From positions 1,240,001 to 1,304,000 of the forward strand of contig CP150546.1 in the NCBI GenBank assembly GCA_049487715.1: a stretch of DNA of 64,000 bases. The letters are read 5' to 3'. The translations under genes were made by a program, and so were the position numbers. This DNA is from Pycnococcus provasolii. Taxonomy: Eukaryota > Chlorophyta > Pseudoscourfieldiophyceae > Pseudoscourfieldiales. Shown piece after piece: positions 12,001-16,562 of this stretch (the first letter of the stretch is position 1; every line of letters starts with the position of its first letter). Below the pieces are notes generated by a model that saw nothing but the letters and a program-made list of their open reading frames with translations, was not told the origin of the DNA and ran no database searches.

Positions 12001-13755
12001 CGATTCGACACGCAAGATACCGGAGGAGAGCTGATCGTGGCAGTGAAGCCGGTCACGTTATCCGACAGCACGGGTTCGAGTGATGCAACGACGGGCGCGC
12101 TCATCGTGACTGGCGGCGTCGGCATTGCGGAGAATCTCAACGTGGGCGGCAACACTGCGCTTGGTAACCTTGCCAGTGCTGACACGCTCACGATCACTGG
12201 AGCTGTCACATTGAATCTCAAAGATAACGAGCAGAATGCGTTCCTCATCACGGAAGCCACGAACAACTACATGCGATTCGACACGCAAGATACCGGAGGA
12301 GAGCTGATCGTGGCAGTGAAGCCGGTCACGGTATCCGACAACACGCCGGCGGCTTCGGCAACGACGGGCGCGCTCATCGTGACTGGCGGCGTGGGCGTGG
12401 CTCGTGCATCCCACTTCGGTGGTGTCGTCACGATATCCGACAACACGGCGGCGGCTAATCCAACGACCGCCGCGCTCGTCGTGACAGGCGGCGTGGGCAC
12501 GAGTGCTGCATCCAACTTCGGTGGTGCCGTCACGGTATCCTCTGGTGTCGTCACGATATCCGACAACACGGCGGCGGCTAATCCAACGACCGCCGCGCTC
12601 GTCGTGACAGGCGGCGTGGGCACGAGTGCTGCATCCAACTTCGGTGGTGCCGTCACGGTATCCTCTGGTGTCGTCACGATATCCGACAACACGGCGGCGG
12701 CTAATCCAACGACGGCCGCGCTCGTCGTGACAGGCGGCGTGGGCACGAGTGCTGCATCCAACTTCGGTGGTGCCGTCACGGTATCCTCTGGTGTCGTCAC
12801 GGTATCCGACAACACGGCGGCGGCTAATCCAACGACGGCCGCGCTCGTCGTGACAGGCGGCGTGGGCACGAGTGCTGCATCCAACTTCGGTGGTGCCGTC
12901 ACGGTATCCTCTGGTGTCGTCACGATATCCGACAACACGGCGGCGGCTAATCCAACGACGGCCGCGCTCGTTGTGACAGGCGGCGTGGGCACGAGTGCTG
13001 CATCCAACTTCGGTGGTGCCGTCACGGTATCCTCTGGTGTCGTCACGATATCCGACAACACGGCGGCGGCTAATCCAACGACGGCCGCGCTCGTTGTGAC
13101 AGGCGGCGTGGGTGTGAGTGCTGCATCCAACTTCGGTGGTGTCGTCACGATATCCGACAACACGGCGGCGACTTCTAGTGCAGATGGCGCGTTAATCGTC
13201 ACTGGAGGCATTGGCGTTGCCCTTAACTCCTTTTTTGGGGCGGCGGTGAATGTTGCCGGTGCACTAAGTGCTGGAACGGCTGGAACGGCTCAAGGTGTGC
13301 TAACATTGAACAGAGGCGCTGGCGGAAATACTCCTGGCCATTTCGTATTGGTTGACACGGACGGAAATTCACATTATTACTTTGCTGATACATCTGGAAA
13401 TTTGCGTGTCCACAATGCAGCTCCGACCGGTGACGGAGATGGTACAGTTGTGGGAACTCAAACACGCAGACGTGAGCTACTCAGTGACGCTGAGTTTTTG
13501 GACGAAAGCAACGAAATACGTACAAACGAGTCTCAGTCGACTCGTCGACTGCTGAGCACCATGCTCGGCAACACAAATGCTAGTATTGATGACAATTCGA
13601 AACAAATTCAAGCAGCAACGATTGATGAAATGGCGCAGCGCCTATCAGATGTCGAGGCGCGCTCGGTGCAGTTGCAATCGGAGAATCAGTACTTCAAAAA
13701 CAAAATTGAGCGCATGCAGAGTTTGCTGTGTCAATTTGACGCAAAGCTTTGCTAG
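1..13755 (+). CDS. Giant repetitive protein, C-terminal 4584 residues (5'-partial)
   Basis: The frame is open from base 1 and ends at TAG 13753-13755; the N-terminus lies outside the window. The order of modules is: twelve full 239- or 247-residue repeats and one partial (to about 9105), a diverged linker, five 115-residue repeats (9523-11226), a dibasic SRRRLLQ motif near 11360, phage-fibre-like TTGALIVTGGVGV repeats (11700-13230), further RRREL and RRLL motifs, and a C-terminal coiled coil (LSDVEARSVQLQSEN). The repeats are Gly/Ser/Thr/Val/Ala-rich with a regular GGV beat, which suggests stacked beta-strands (beta-solenoid or fibre). GGVG units followed by a coiled coil recall trimeric phage or viral fibres, and S74-type chaperone ends by loose analogy. 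I infer an extracellular or cell-surface fibrous protein. No catalytic motif is seen. Codon use is GC-rich in the first array and relaxed in the 9105-9500 linker, so the array is probably a young amplification. Confidence 0.85.
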   Translation, partial: TQASSSSVKITASHAEGGVLVGAQDTVAIESAGAKDGAVSIAATSASGGVSVQGGTHGSGSVEVASGTGGTYMSSTGALVGGFYGAVVTSYGSPGGTGDITLHSSIASLNLQAGEADAAAVSIEASHDEGGVTIQAATHAAGSVTVGAGTGGVSVMSTGKVDVASAQNSASAVHVRNTHASGGVTIEGVGTHASTVLLAATAENGGVTMQAPEDGGSVTVSSSTGGVSVGSSGTVAVDSTQASSSSVKITASHAEGGVLVGAQDTVAIESAGAKDGAVSITATSASGGVSVQGGTHGSGSVEVASGTGGTYMSSTGALVGGFYGAVVTSYGSPGGTGDITLHSSLASVNVQAGEADAAAVSIEASHDEGGVMIQAATHAAGSVTVGAGTGGVSVTSTDSISVFGDGKVDVASAQNSASAVHVRNTHASGGVTIEGVGTHASTVLLAATAENGGVTMQAPEDGGSVTVSSSTGGVSVGSSGTVAVDSTQASSSSVKITASHAEGGVLVGAQDTVAIESAGAKDGAVSITATSASGGVSVQGGTHGSGSVEVASGTGGTYMSSTGALVGGFYGAVVTSYGSPGGTGDITLHSSLASVNVQAGEADAAAVSIEASHDEGGVMIQAATHAAGSVTVGAGTGGVSVTSTDSISVFGDGKVDVASAQNSASAVHVRNTHASGGVTIEGVGTHASTVLLAASAENGGVTMQAPEDGGSVTVSSSTGGVSVGSSGTVAVDSTQASSSSVKITASHAEGGVLVGAQDTVAIESAGAKDGAVSITATSASGGVSVQGGTHGSGSVEVASGTGGTYMSSTGALVGGFYGAVVTSYGSPGGTGDITLHSSLASVNVQAGEADAAAVSIEASHDEGGVMIQAATHAAGSVTVGAGTGGVSVTSTDSISVFGDGKVDVASAQNSASAVHVRNTHASGGVTIEGVGTHASTVLLAATAENGGVTMQAPEDGGSVTVSSSTGGVSVGSSGTVAVDSTQASSSSVKITASHAEGGVLVGAQDTVAIESAGAKDGAVSITATSASGGVSVQGGTHGSGSVEVASGTGGTYMSSTGALVGGFYGAVVTSYGSPGGTGDITLHSSLASVNVQAGEADAAAVSIEASHDEGGVMIQAATHAAGSVTVGAGTGGVSVMSTGKVDVASTQNSASAVHVRNTHASGGVTIEGVGTHASTVLLAATAENGGVTMQAPEDGGSVTVSSSTGGVSVGSSGTVAVDSTQASSSSVKITASHAEGGVLVGAQDTVAIESAGAKDGAVSITATSASGGVSVQGGTHGSGSVEVASGTGGTYMSSTGALVGGFYGAVVTSYGSPGGTGDITLHSSLASVNVQAGEADAAAVSIEASHDEGGVMIQAATHAAGSVTVGAGTGGVSVMSTGKVDVASTQNSASAVHVRNTHASGGVTIEGVGTHASTVLLTATAENGGVTMQAPEDGGSVTVSSSTGGVSVGSSGTVAVDSTQASSSSVKITASHAEGGVLVGAQDTVAIESAGAKDGAVSITATSASGGVSVQGGTHGSGSVEVASGTGGTYMSSTGALVGGFYGAVVTSYGSPGGTGDITLHSSLASVNVQAGEADAAAVSIEASHDEGGVMIQAATHAAGSVTVGAGTGGVSVTSTDSISVFGDGKVDVASAQNSASAVHVRNTHASGGVTIEGVGTHASTVLLAATAENGGVTMQAPEDGGSVTVSSSTGGVSVGSSGTVAVDSTQASSSSVKITASHAEGGVLVGAQDTVAIESAGAKDGAVSITATSASGGVSVQGGTHGSGSVEVASGTGGTYMSSTGALVGGFYGAVVTSYGSPGGTGDITLHSSLASVNVQAGEADAAAVSIEASHDEGGVMIQAATHAAGSVTVGAGTGGVSVTSTDSISVFGDGKVDVASAQNSASAVHVRNTHASGGVTIEGVGTHASTVLLAASAENGGVTMQAAEDGGSVTVSSSTGGVSVGSSGTVAVDSTQASSSSVKITASHAEGGVLVGAQDTVAIESAGAKDGAVSITATSASGGVSVQGGTHGSGSVEVASGTGGTYMSSTGALVGGFYGAVVTSYGSPGGTGDITLHSSLASVNVQAGEADAAAVSIEASHDEGGVMIQAATHAAGSVTVGAGTGGVSVTSTDSISVFGDGKVDVASAQNSASAVHVRNTHASGGVTIEGVGTHASTVLLAASAENGGVTMQAAEDGGSVTVSSSTGGVSVGSSGTVAVDSTQASSSSVKITASHAEGGVLVGAQDTVAIESAGAKDGAVSITATSASGGVSVQGGTHGSGSVEVASGTGGTYMSSTGALVGGFYGAVVTSYGSPGGTGDITLHSSLASVNVQAGEADAAAVSIEASHDEGGVTIQAATHAAGSVTVGAGTGGVSVTSTDSISVFGDGKVDVASAQNSASAVHVRNTHASGGVTIEGVGTHASTVLLAATAENGGVTMQAPEDGGSVTVSSSTGGVSVGSSGTVAVDSTQASSSSVKITASHAEGGVLVGAQDTVAIESAGAKDGAVSITATSASGGVSVQGGTHGSGSVEVASGTGGTYMSSTGALVGGFYGAVVTSYGSPGGTGDIALHSSLASVNVQAGEADAAAVSIEASHDEGGVTIQAATHAAGSVTVGAGTGGVSVMSTGKVDVASTQNSASAVHVRNTHASGGVTIEGVGTHASTVLLTATAENGGVTMQAPEDGGSVTVSSSTGGVSVGSSGTVAVDSTQASSSSVKITASHAEGGVLVGAQDTVAIESAGAKDGAVSIAATSASGGVSVQGGTHGSGSVEVASGTGGTYMSSTGALVGGFYGAVVTSYGSPGGTGDIALHSTLASVNVQAGEADAAAVSIEASHDEGGVTIQAATHAAGSVTVGAGTGGVSVMSTGKVDVASTQNSASAVHVRNTHASGGVTIEGVGTHASTVLLTATAENGGVTMQAPEDGGSVTVSSSTGGVSVGSSGTVAVDSTQASSSSVKITASHAEGGVLVGAQDTVAIESAGAKDGAVSITATSASGGVSVQGGTHGSGSVEVASGTGGTYMSSTGALVGGFYGAVVTSYGSPGGTGDITLHSSIASLNLRSGEKSYSSVSIEALDEDGGISLDAASRSRGRLWFAAGDSGIIAKTTGQASLSSSSVDDESVLIKASSTSGGVRMSSSGKILLDSSLGGTSITSAGSISVQSDLGTSVLSTGPVSIQSDQSSPEAVSILSSSSTGGVTIGAGTAGSGSIDATSGLGGTLMTSTGSFVGGFYGASITSYGGENPSHDVNIHSVESSVNIKSGGTDAASVYITASSDKGGITAESGSGGMSVVTKGDYTSASTGMTSLTAETDISLGAGTAGSGSIDATSGLGGTLMTSTGSFVGGFYGASITSYGGENPSHDVNIHSVESSVNIKSGGTDAASVYITASSDKGGITAESGSGGMSVVTKGDYTSVSTGMTSLTAETDISLGAGTAGSGSIDATSGLGGTLMTSTGSFVGGFYGASITSYGGENPSHDVNIHSVESSVNIKSGGTDAASVYVTASSDKGGITAESGSGGMSVVTKGDYTSASTGMTSLTAETDISLGAGTAGSGSIDATSGLGGTLMTSTGSFVGGFYGASITSYGGENPSHDVNIHSVESSVNIKSGGTDAASVYITASSDKGGITAESGSGGMSVVTKGDYTSASTGMTSLTAETDISLGAGTAGSGSIDATSGLGGTLMTSTGSFVGGFYGASITSYGGENPSHDVNIHSVESSVNIKSGGTDAASVYITASSDKGGITAESGSGGMSVVTKGDYTSASTGMTSLTSGTDGMTLTSSGKLTGSFYGMDLYSAVTIFDSSDEAKTSFGSSTSRRRLLQTNDALTYSLYTNGGAGFAKNVHIGGKMDVAKDVILQSDANINGDVFLGDATSDAITSQGTFKHTMPDNHANAAVFREGSTPYLTFTTSNGQEKITSTKPVTITDSTAASTATTGALIVTGGVGVSAASNFGGVVTVSDTTTSGANTAGALIVAGGVGIAENLNVGGNTALGDLASADTLTITGAVTLNLKDNEQNAFLITEGANNYMRFDTQDTGGELIVAVKPVTLSDSTGSSDATTGALIVTGGVGIAENLNVGGNTALGNLASADTLTITGAVTLNLKDNEQNAFLITEATNNYMRFDTQDTGGELIVAVKPVTVSDNTPAASATTGALIVTGGVGVARASHFGGVVTISDNTAAANPTTAALVVTGGVGTSAASNFGGAVTVSSGVVTISDNTAAANPTTAALVVTGGVGTSAASNFGGAVTVSSGVVTISDNTAAANPTTAALVVTGGVGTSAASNFGGAVTVSSGVVTVSDNTAAANPTTAALVVTGGVGTSAASNFGGAVTVSSGVVTISDNTAAANPTTAALVVTGGVGTSAASNFGGAVTVSSGVVTISDNTAAANPTTAALVVTGGVGVSAASNFGGVVTISDNTAATSSADGALIVTGGIGVALNSFFGAAVNVAGALSAGTAGTAQGVLTLNRGAGGNTPGHFVLVDTDGNSHYYFADTSGNLRVHNAAPTGDGDGTVVGTQTRRRELLSDAEFLDESNEIRTNESQSTRRLLSTMLGNTNASIDDNSKQIQAATIDEMAQRLSDVEARSVQLQSENQYFKNKIERMQSLLCQFDAKLC
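22..9105 (+). repeat. Coding megasatellite, 717/741-bp units x 12.4
   Basis: The unit start (gtgaagatcacggcgagcc) recurs at 22, 739, 1480, 2221, 2962, 3679, 4396, 5137, 5878, 6619, 7360, 8077 and 8794. Unit lengths are 717, 741, 741, 741, 717, 717, 741, 741, 741, 741, 717 and 717. The 24-bp difference is the presence or absence of eight residues around TSTDSISVFGDG; short units read MSTGKV there. Other differences are a few recurring single-base variants, for example ATA/ACG around ITATS or IAATS and LAATAE, LAASAE or LTATAE. The last unit breaks off into diverged sequence at about 9105. Confidence 0.97.
9523..11226 (+). repeat. Second coding tandem array, 345-bp units x 5
   Basis: Units begin with ggcgcgggcacggcaggat at 9523, 9868, 10213, 10558 and 10903; the fifth is slightly truncated. 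Each encodes 115 residues (SLGGTLMTSTGSFVGGFYG then SYGGENPSHDVNIHS). The FVGGFYGA(S/V)(I/V)TSYG core is clearly related to FYGAVVTSYGSPGG in the first array, so the two families share an ancestor. Visible differences between units are single substitutions such as SAST/SVST and VYIT/VYVT. Confidence 0.96.
12421..13160 (+). repeat. Third coding tandem array, 123-bp units
   Basis: Units starting ggtgtcgtcacgatatccg lie at 12421, 12544, 12667, 12790, 12913 and 13036, with a shortened step to 13138. Each encodes 41 residues built on ISDNTAAANPTTAALVV and TGGVGTSAASNFGGAV. Upstream, a related 273-bp unit (GIAENLNVGGNTALG) occurs twice, at about 11848 and 12121. Confidence 0.95.
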
Positions 13756-14070
13756 ACGCGCACGGCATTCTTCGTGCTGCCGTGTGTGTATATTACAATG
13801 TGTACTTTGGGAAGGGGGAAGGTGTGGGAATGAGTGGGCACTGGGTTGTGGCCGGGCAAGATGTGGGAGGGTGCGGGCAGGGAGGGCTCTGGGATTCTTT
13901 GCGAGCTTACGCGTCTACGAGTGGCATGAACTCATCACGGCGGTACATCAATATGTCTCTGTGGCGCACACAATATACAACTCGCATACACTGTATCTGA
14001 TAGATTTTCTACGAAATTTCGTATAACACTTTACGTAGTACAATTTTAGCACGAAACATGCCCCTGCGGG
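13756..14070. other. Convergent intergenic region
   Basis: This lies between the stop of the giant repeat gene and the stop of the sialyltransferase on the other strand. It holds a G-rich stretch (13810-13890) and a 12-bp palindrome acgaaatttcgt at 14011-14022, followed by AT-rich sequence suited to 3' ends. I see no gene. Confidence 0.6.
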
Positions 14071-15084
14071 TCAGGTCGTTGCCGCCGTGCAGCACGGCGA
14101 GTCGTCCTCGCACGCGCCATCGCTGCCGCCAACCACGGCATTTTCGTCATGGCACAGGCGCAGAACGCCCGTCTCGTCGGCCTTACGTATGAGAGCAAGC
14201 TCAGACGTGAAGGCGTGGCCTGCGTAGCCCTGCTTGAGCTGGGTGCCCCTGAAATTGTAGTAGTGGTATGGATATTGTTTGTTTGCCTGCACGAATCGGC
14301 TGCCCGCCATACCGAAGACGTTGACGCGCTCGCAGAGTGCCAGTGCGATGGCCACCGCGAGGAAACCCGAGCTCGGCTTACACTGAGGGCACTTGAAGCC
14401 GCTCGGCTCGCACGTCTCCTGCTTTTCAATTTTTCGCCACGCCGCGTCGACGAGCCGCTTGTTTGTCTTCATCACGCGCACCCTGTTCCTGGCGGCGGCG
14501 GCAAGCACCTTTCTTCGCGTTTCCGTGTTACTGAGAGCCGGTGCGTACTTCCCACGTCCCACGCGCTCCTCGTTGTCGCCTCGGCTGAGCAGGACGGCGT
14601 TGCGCTCCCATGGCAGCCACGGCACGTTATCGGCGTATTTGACCAGCCACTCCTTGTTGATGACGCGTATCGTTGTCTTAGCACCGACAATGTCCTCGTA
14701 TCCCTGGGTGGGCGCCTGGTTCATTCGGATCACTGCGTCGTTCCCGTCGATCGCCCCGCCGTACTTGGTGCCTGTCAGGTGTCCTGCGTTTCCGACTACC
14801 GCACATGTGCGCCATCTCTGCCTGTTCACGCCACCACGTTCGAGCACCGGCAGGCCGTCTGCACCATCAACCGTCTTTAGCACGTCGCTCCGCGGCGGGA
14901 GGTCGCGGCGGTTGACGGCGTCGCACTTGTTGACTGAGTCGGCGCTGACGCGCTCCGCCTTGCCGCTCTGCGACGCGAGGAAGGTTGGGATGTACAGGTC
15001 CACGGCGGCCGCAGGACGCGGGTCAAGCGCGAGGCTGAGCAGTGCAAGCAGCTGCAGCTGCAAACCGCAACGCACGCGCGCCAT
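14071..15084 (-). CDS. GT29 sialyltransferase-like protein 1
   Basis: A 337-residue protein of glycosyltransferase family 29, which transfers sialic acid or a related sugar from a CMP-donor in the Golgi lumen. All four sialyl motifs are readable: L (C94AVVGNAG to KTTIRVIN, about 94-143), S (PSSGFLAVAIAL to C251ERVNVFG), motif 3 (YPYHYYN, 271-277) and VS (H290AFTSE295). C94 and C251 match the conserved disulfide. The N-terminus (MARVRCGLQLQLLALLSLAL) is a short hydrophobic leader ending near PAAAVD, so it may be a cleaved signal peptide or a weak anchor. The start is the ATG at 15084; the frame continues one codon upstream to a TTG only. A retrotransposon ends 62 bases upstream in the same orientation. 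The donor and acceptor cannot be read from sequence; KDO-type donors are possible in algae. Confidence 0.88.
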   Translation of the reverse strand: MARVRCGLQLQLLALLSLALDPRPAAAVDLYIPTFLASQSGKAERVSADSVNKCDAVNRRDLPPRSDVLKTVDGADGLPVLERGGVNRQRWRTCAVVGNAGHLTGTKYGGAIDGNDAVIRMNQAPTQGYEDIVGAKTTIRVINKEWLVKYADNVPWLPWERNAVLLSRGDNEERVGRGKYAPALSNTETRRKVLAAAARNRVRVMKTNKRLVDAAWRKIEKQETCEPSGFKCPQCKPSSGFLAVAIALALCERVNVFGMAGSRFVQANKQYPYHYYNFRGTQLKQGYAGHAFTSELALIRKADETGVLRLCHDENAVVGGSDGACEDDSPCCTAATT

Positions 15085-15146
15085 CAAGCCGCGATCTGGT
15101 GGTGGCCGCGACTTCTGGTCGGAGAAAGGAAATAATTAAAAATGGG

Positions 15147-15168
15147 GGTTTCACCGACCGAATGGCCA
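15147..15168 (-). repeat. PAT element terminal repeat B2
   Basis: This 22-bp copy is identical to 15434-15455 and marks the 3' end of the element next to the sialyltransferase 5' region. The flanking sequence outside it is ccccattttt on the minus strand. Confidence 0.8.
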
Positions 15169-15263
15169 AAAAAGGTATCGAAATAATTACAATAAATTAT
15201 TCGTTAATCACGTCGTTTTTTGCCTGTCCCAATCGTGCCTTAGAGAGGGAGGGTCTGGGTGGG

Positions 15264-15438
15264 TGCGCGCGAACTTCAGTCGCGTGCAAAACTAAGAGTG
15301 AGACGGGGAAACCGCGGGTATCCGCGGGCAGTTCCCCGCGCGGGTTTACCGCGCGCCTGCTTCGCATGGCAATGTGAAGCAGGCCTGTTTGAATCGGAGA
15401 TTCGAATTCAAAACCCCTAGCCCGTGGGCCAAAGGTTT
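15264..15438 (-). repeat. PAT element repeat A2 (175 bp)
   Basis: Identical to 20181-20355. It contains a run of inverted repeats: ggggaa...ttcccc enclosing ccgcgggtatccgcgg, then gcgcgggtttaccgcgc, then gcctgcttc...gaagcaggc with a 12-base loop, then tttgaat...attcaaa. The density of hairpins suggests a structured RNA or a recombinase/circle-junction site. Confidence 0.93.
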
Positions 15439-15455
15439 CACCGACCGAATGGCCA
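15434..15455 (-). repeat. PAT element repeat B1
   Basis: Identical to the 22 bp at 15147-15168. It sits between the recombinase stop and A2, overlapping A2 by five bases, and forms the internal copy of the circle junction. Confidence 0.8.
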
Positions 15456-15477
15456 GAGTATGAATGCGGCGCGCGCG

Positions 15478-16485
15478 TTAACGCGGCGCGCCGGGCGGCA
15501 CCACGGAAGGCATGAGCCACCCAAAGAAATGTGCTCCACGCGCATCTGACGCAGCCAGCGGGTCGATGTAATCATGTGCAACGCCGCTGGCGACACTCCA
15601 GCCACCGTACGCGCAGATGGATTCGTATCGGACATGCAATGCAAATGCACATGTCGCCGCGCCCTTGCGCAGGCTGTGCCACGAGTAGTACGTACCCCGT
15701 GGTGCCGTCACCTGCAGCTGCTGCAGCACACGCGCTAGCTGGCGGTTGGGCTGCCTAGCCCGCTCGCCTGCCAGCGCGAAGCACGGCGATACCTCGCGGA
15801 CCGCGCCACGCAAACGTCGAAAGCGCGCGAGGACCGCCCGCACACGCGGGAATGCGTGCTCGCCAAATTCAAAGACGCGTAGCGATGGCGTTCGCCTGCT
15901 GCGCCCTTTGAAAAAGCGCTCGATGACAGTGAGGCGTGCATTGGTGTCGTCCAGCACCACATCACGCTCGATCACCGCTTTTGCCGTGGATGCTCGCGCA
16001 AAAAGCACGAATGCAAAAAGAACTGCTGCACAATCCGCCAGGAGCGACACATTCGTCGTCGTCTCTGCCAGCTCCAGGATCTGGTAGAGGACGCTGATGG
16101 GCAGGTACGTTCGCTGCGGTGTATCAGAGAGCATCTCCGCCTGCTCCGCACGGATTCCTCGCCTTACTTGCTTGACGAGGTTGGCGCCTCCCGGCGTCTC
16201 CAGATGAAACTCACGATGCACGTGGTTGATCGCGGCAACGATCTGCTTGTATGACTTGGCTGATGCGCCCTTGCGTGTGTTGCGATACTTTTGCGCCAAC
16301 ACAGCAAGATACATGGCCACCGTCTCCGGCGTGGCTGGCAGCGCGCTCCGCCCCGCGCGATCGCAGTAAGCGGCAAACGCTTCCCAGCGTGCATCGTAGC
16401 GCACCCGGGTGCCCTCTGTATTGGCCTCCCGCCAGTACGCCAGCGTAGCAAGCCCCGCCTTGGATGTGCCCAAAGCCGTGCGCAT
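15478..16485 (-). CDS. Tyrosine recombinase (integrase) of the PAT element
   Basis: A roughly 335-residue recombinase that would integrate the circular DNA intermediate. The N-terminal helical part (about 20-110, YDARWEAFAAYCDRAG, then AAINHVHREF) resembles a SAM-like core-binding domain. The catalytic part has VLFAFVLFARAS with an Arg, the HSLRKGAA box supplying His and Arg, and the nucleophile Tyr in AHDYIDP near the C-terminus. The first ATG is at 16485, about 80 bases past the RT stop, but the frame is open far upstream and overlaps the RT ORF. The recombinase may therefore also be made by -1 frameshifting, since it lies in the -1 frame relative to RT. The upstream part of this open frame, inside the RT gene, has no recombinase similarity and I exclude it. 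Confidence 0.88.
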   Translation of the reverse strand: MRTALGTSKAGLATLAYWREANTEGTRVRYDARWEAFAAYCDRAGRSALPATPETVAMYLAVLAQKYRNTRKGASAKSYKQIVAAINHVHREFHLETPGGANLVKQVRRGIRAEQAEMLSDTPQRTYLPISVLYQILELAETTTNVSLLADCAAVLFAFVLFARASTAKAVIERDVVLDDTNARLTVIERFFKGRSRRTPSLRVFEFGEHAFPRVRAVLARFRRLRGAVREVSPCFALAGERARQPNRQLARVLQQLQVTAPRGTYYSWHSLRKGAATCAFALHVRYESICAYGGWSVASGVAHDYIDPLAASDARGAHFFGWLMPSVVPPGAPR

Positions 16486-16562
16486 GCGTCTCACCGCCAC
16501 CGCACGCCAATTGGCTGTGGCGCGCACCTGCGACACCACTTCACGCGCCCTCGCTGGAGCGC

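Noticed and set aside
22-13160. Tandem repeats as a CRISPR array or satellite DNA
   Set aside because: Units are 123-741 bp, in frame, with no spacers, and the reading frame is preserved; they are coding repeats.
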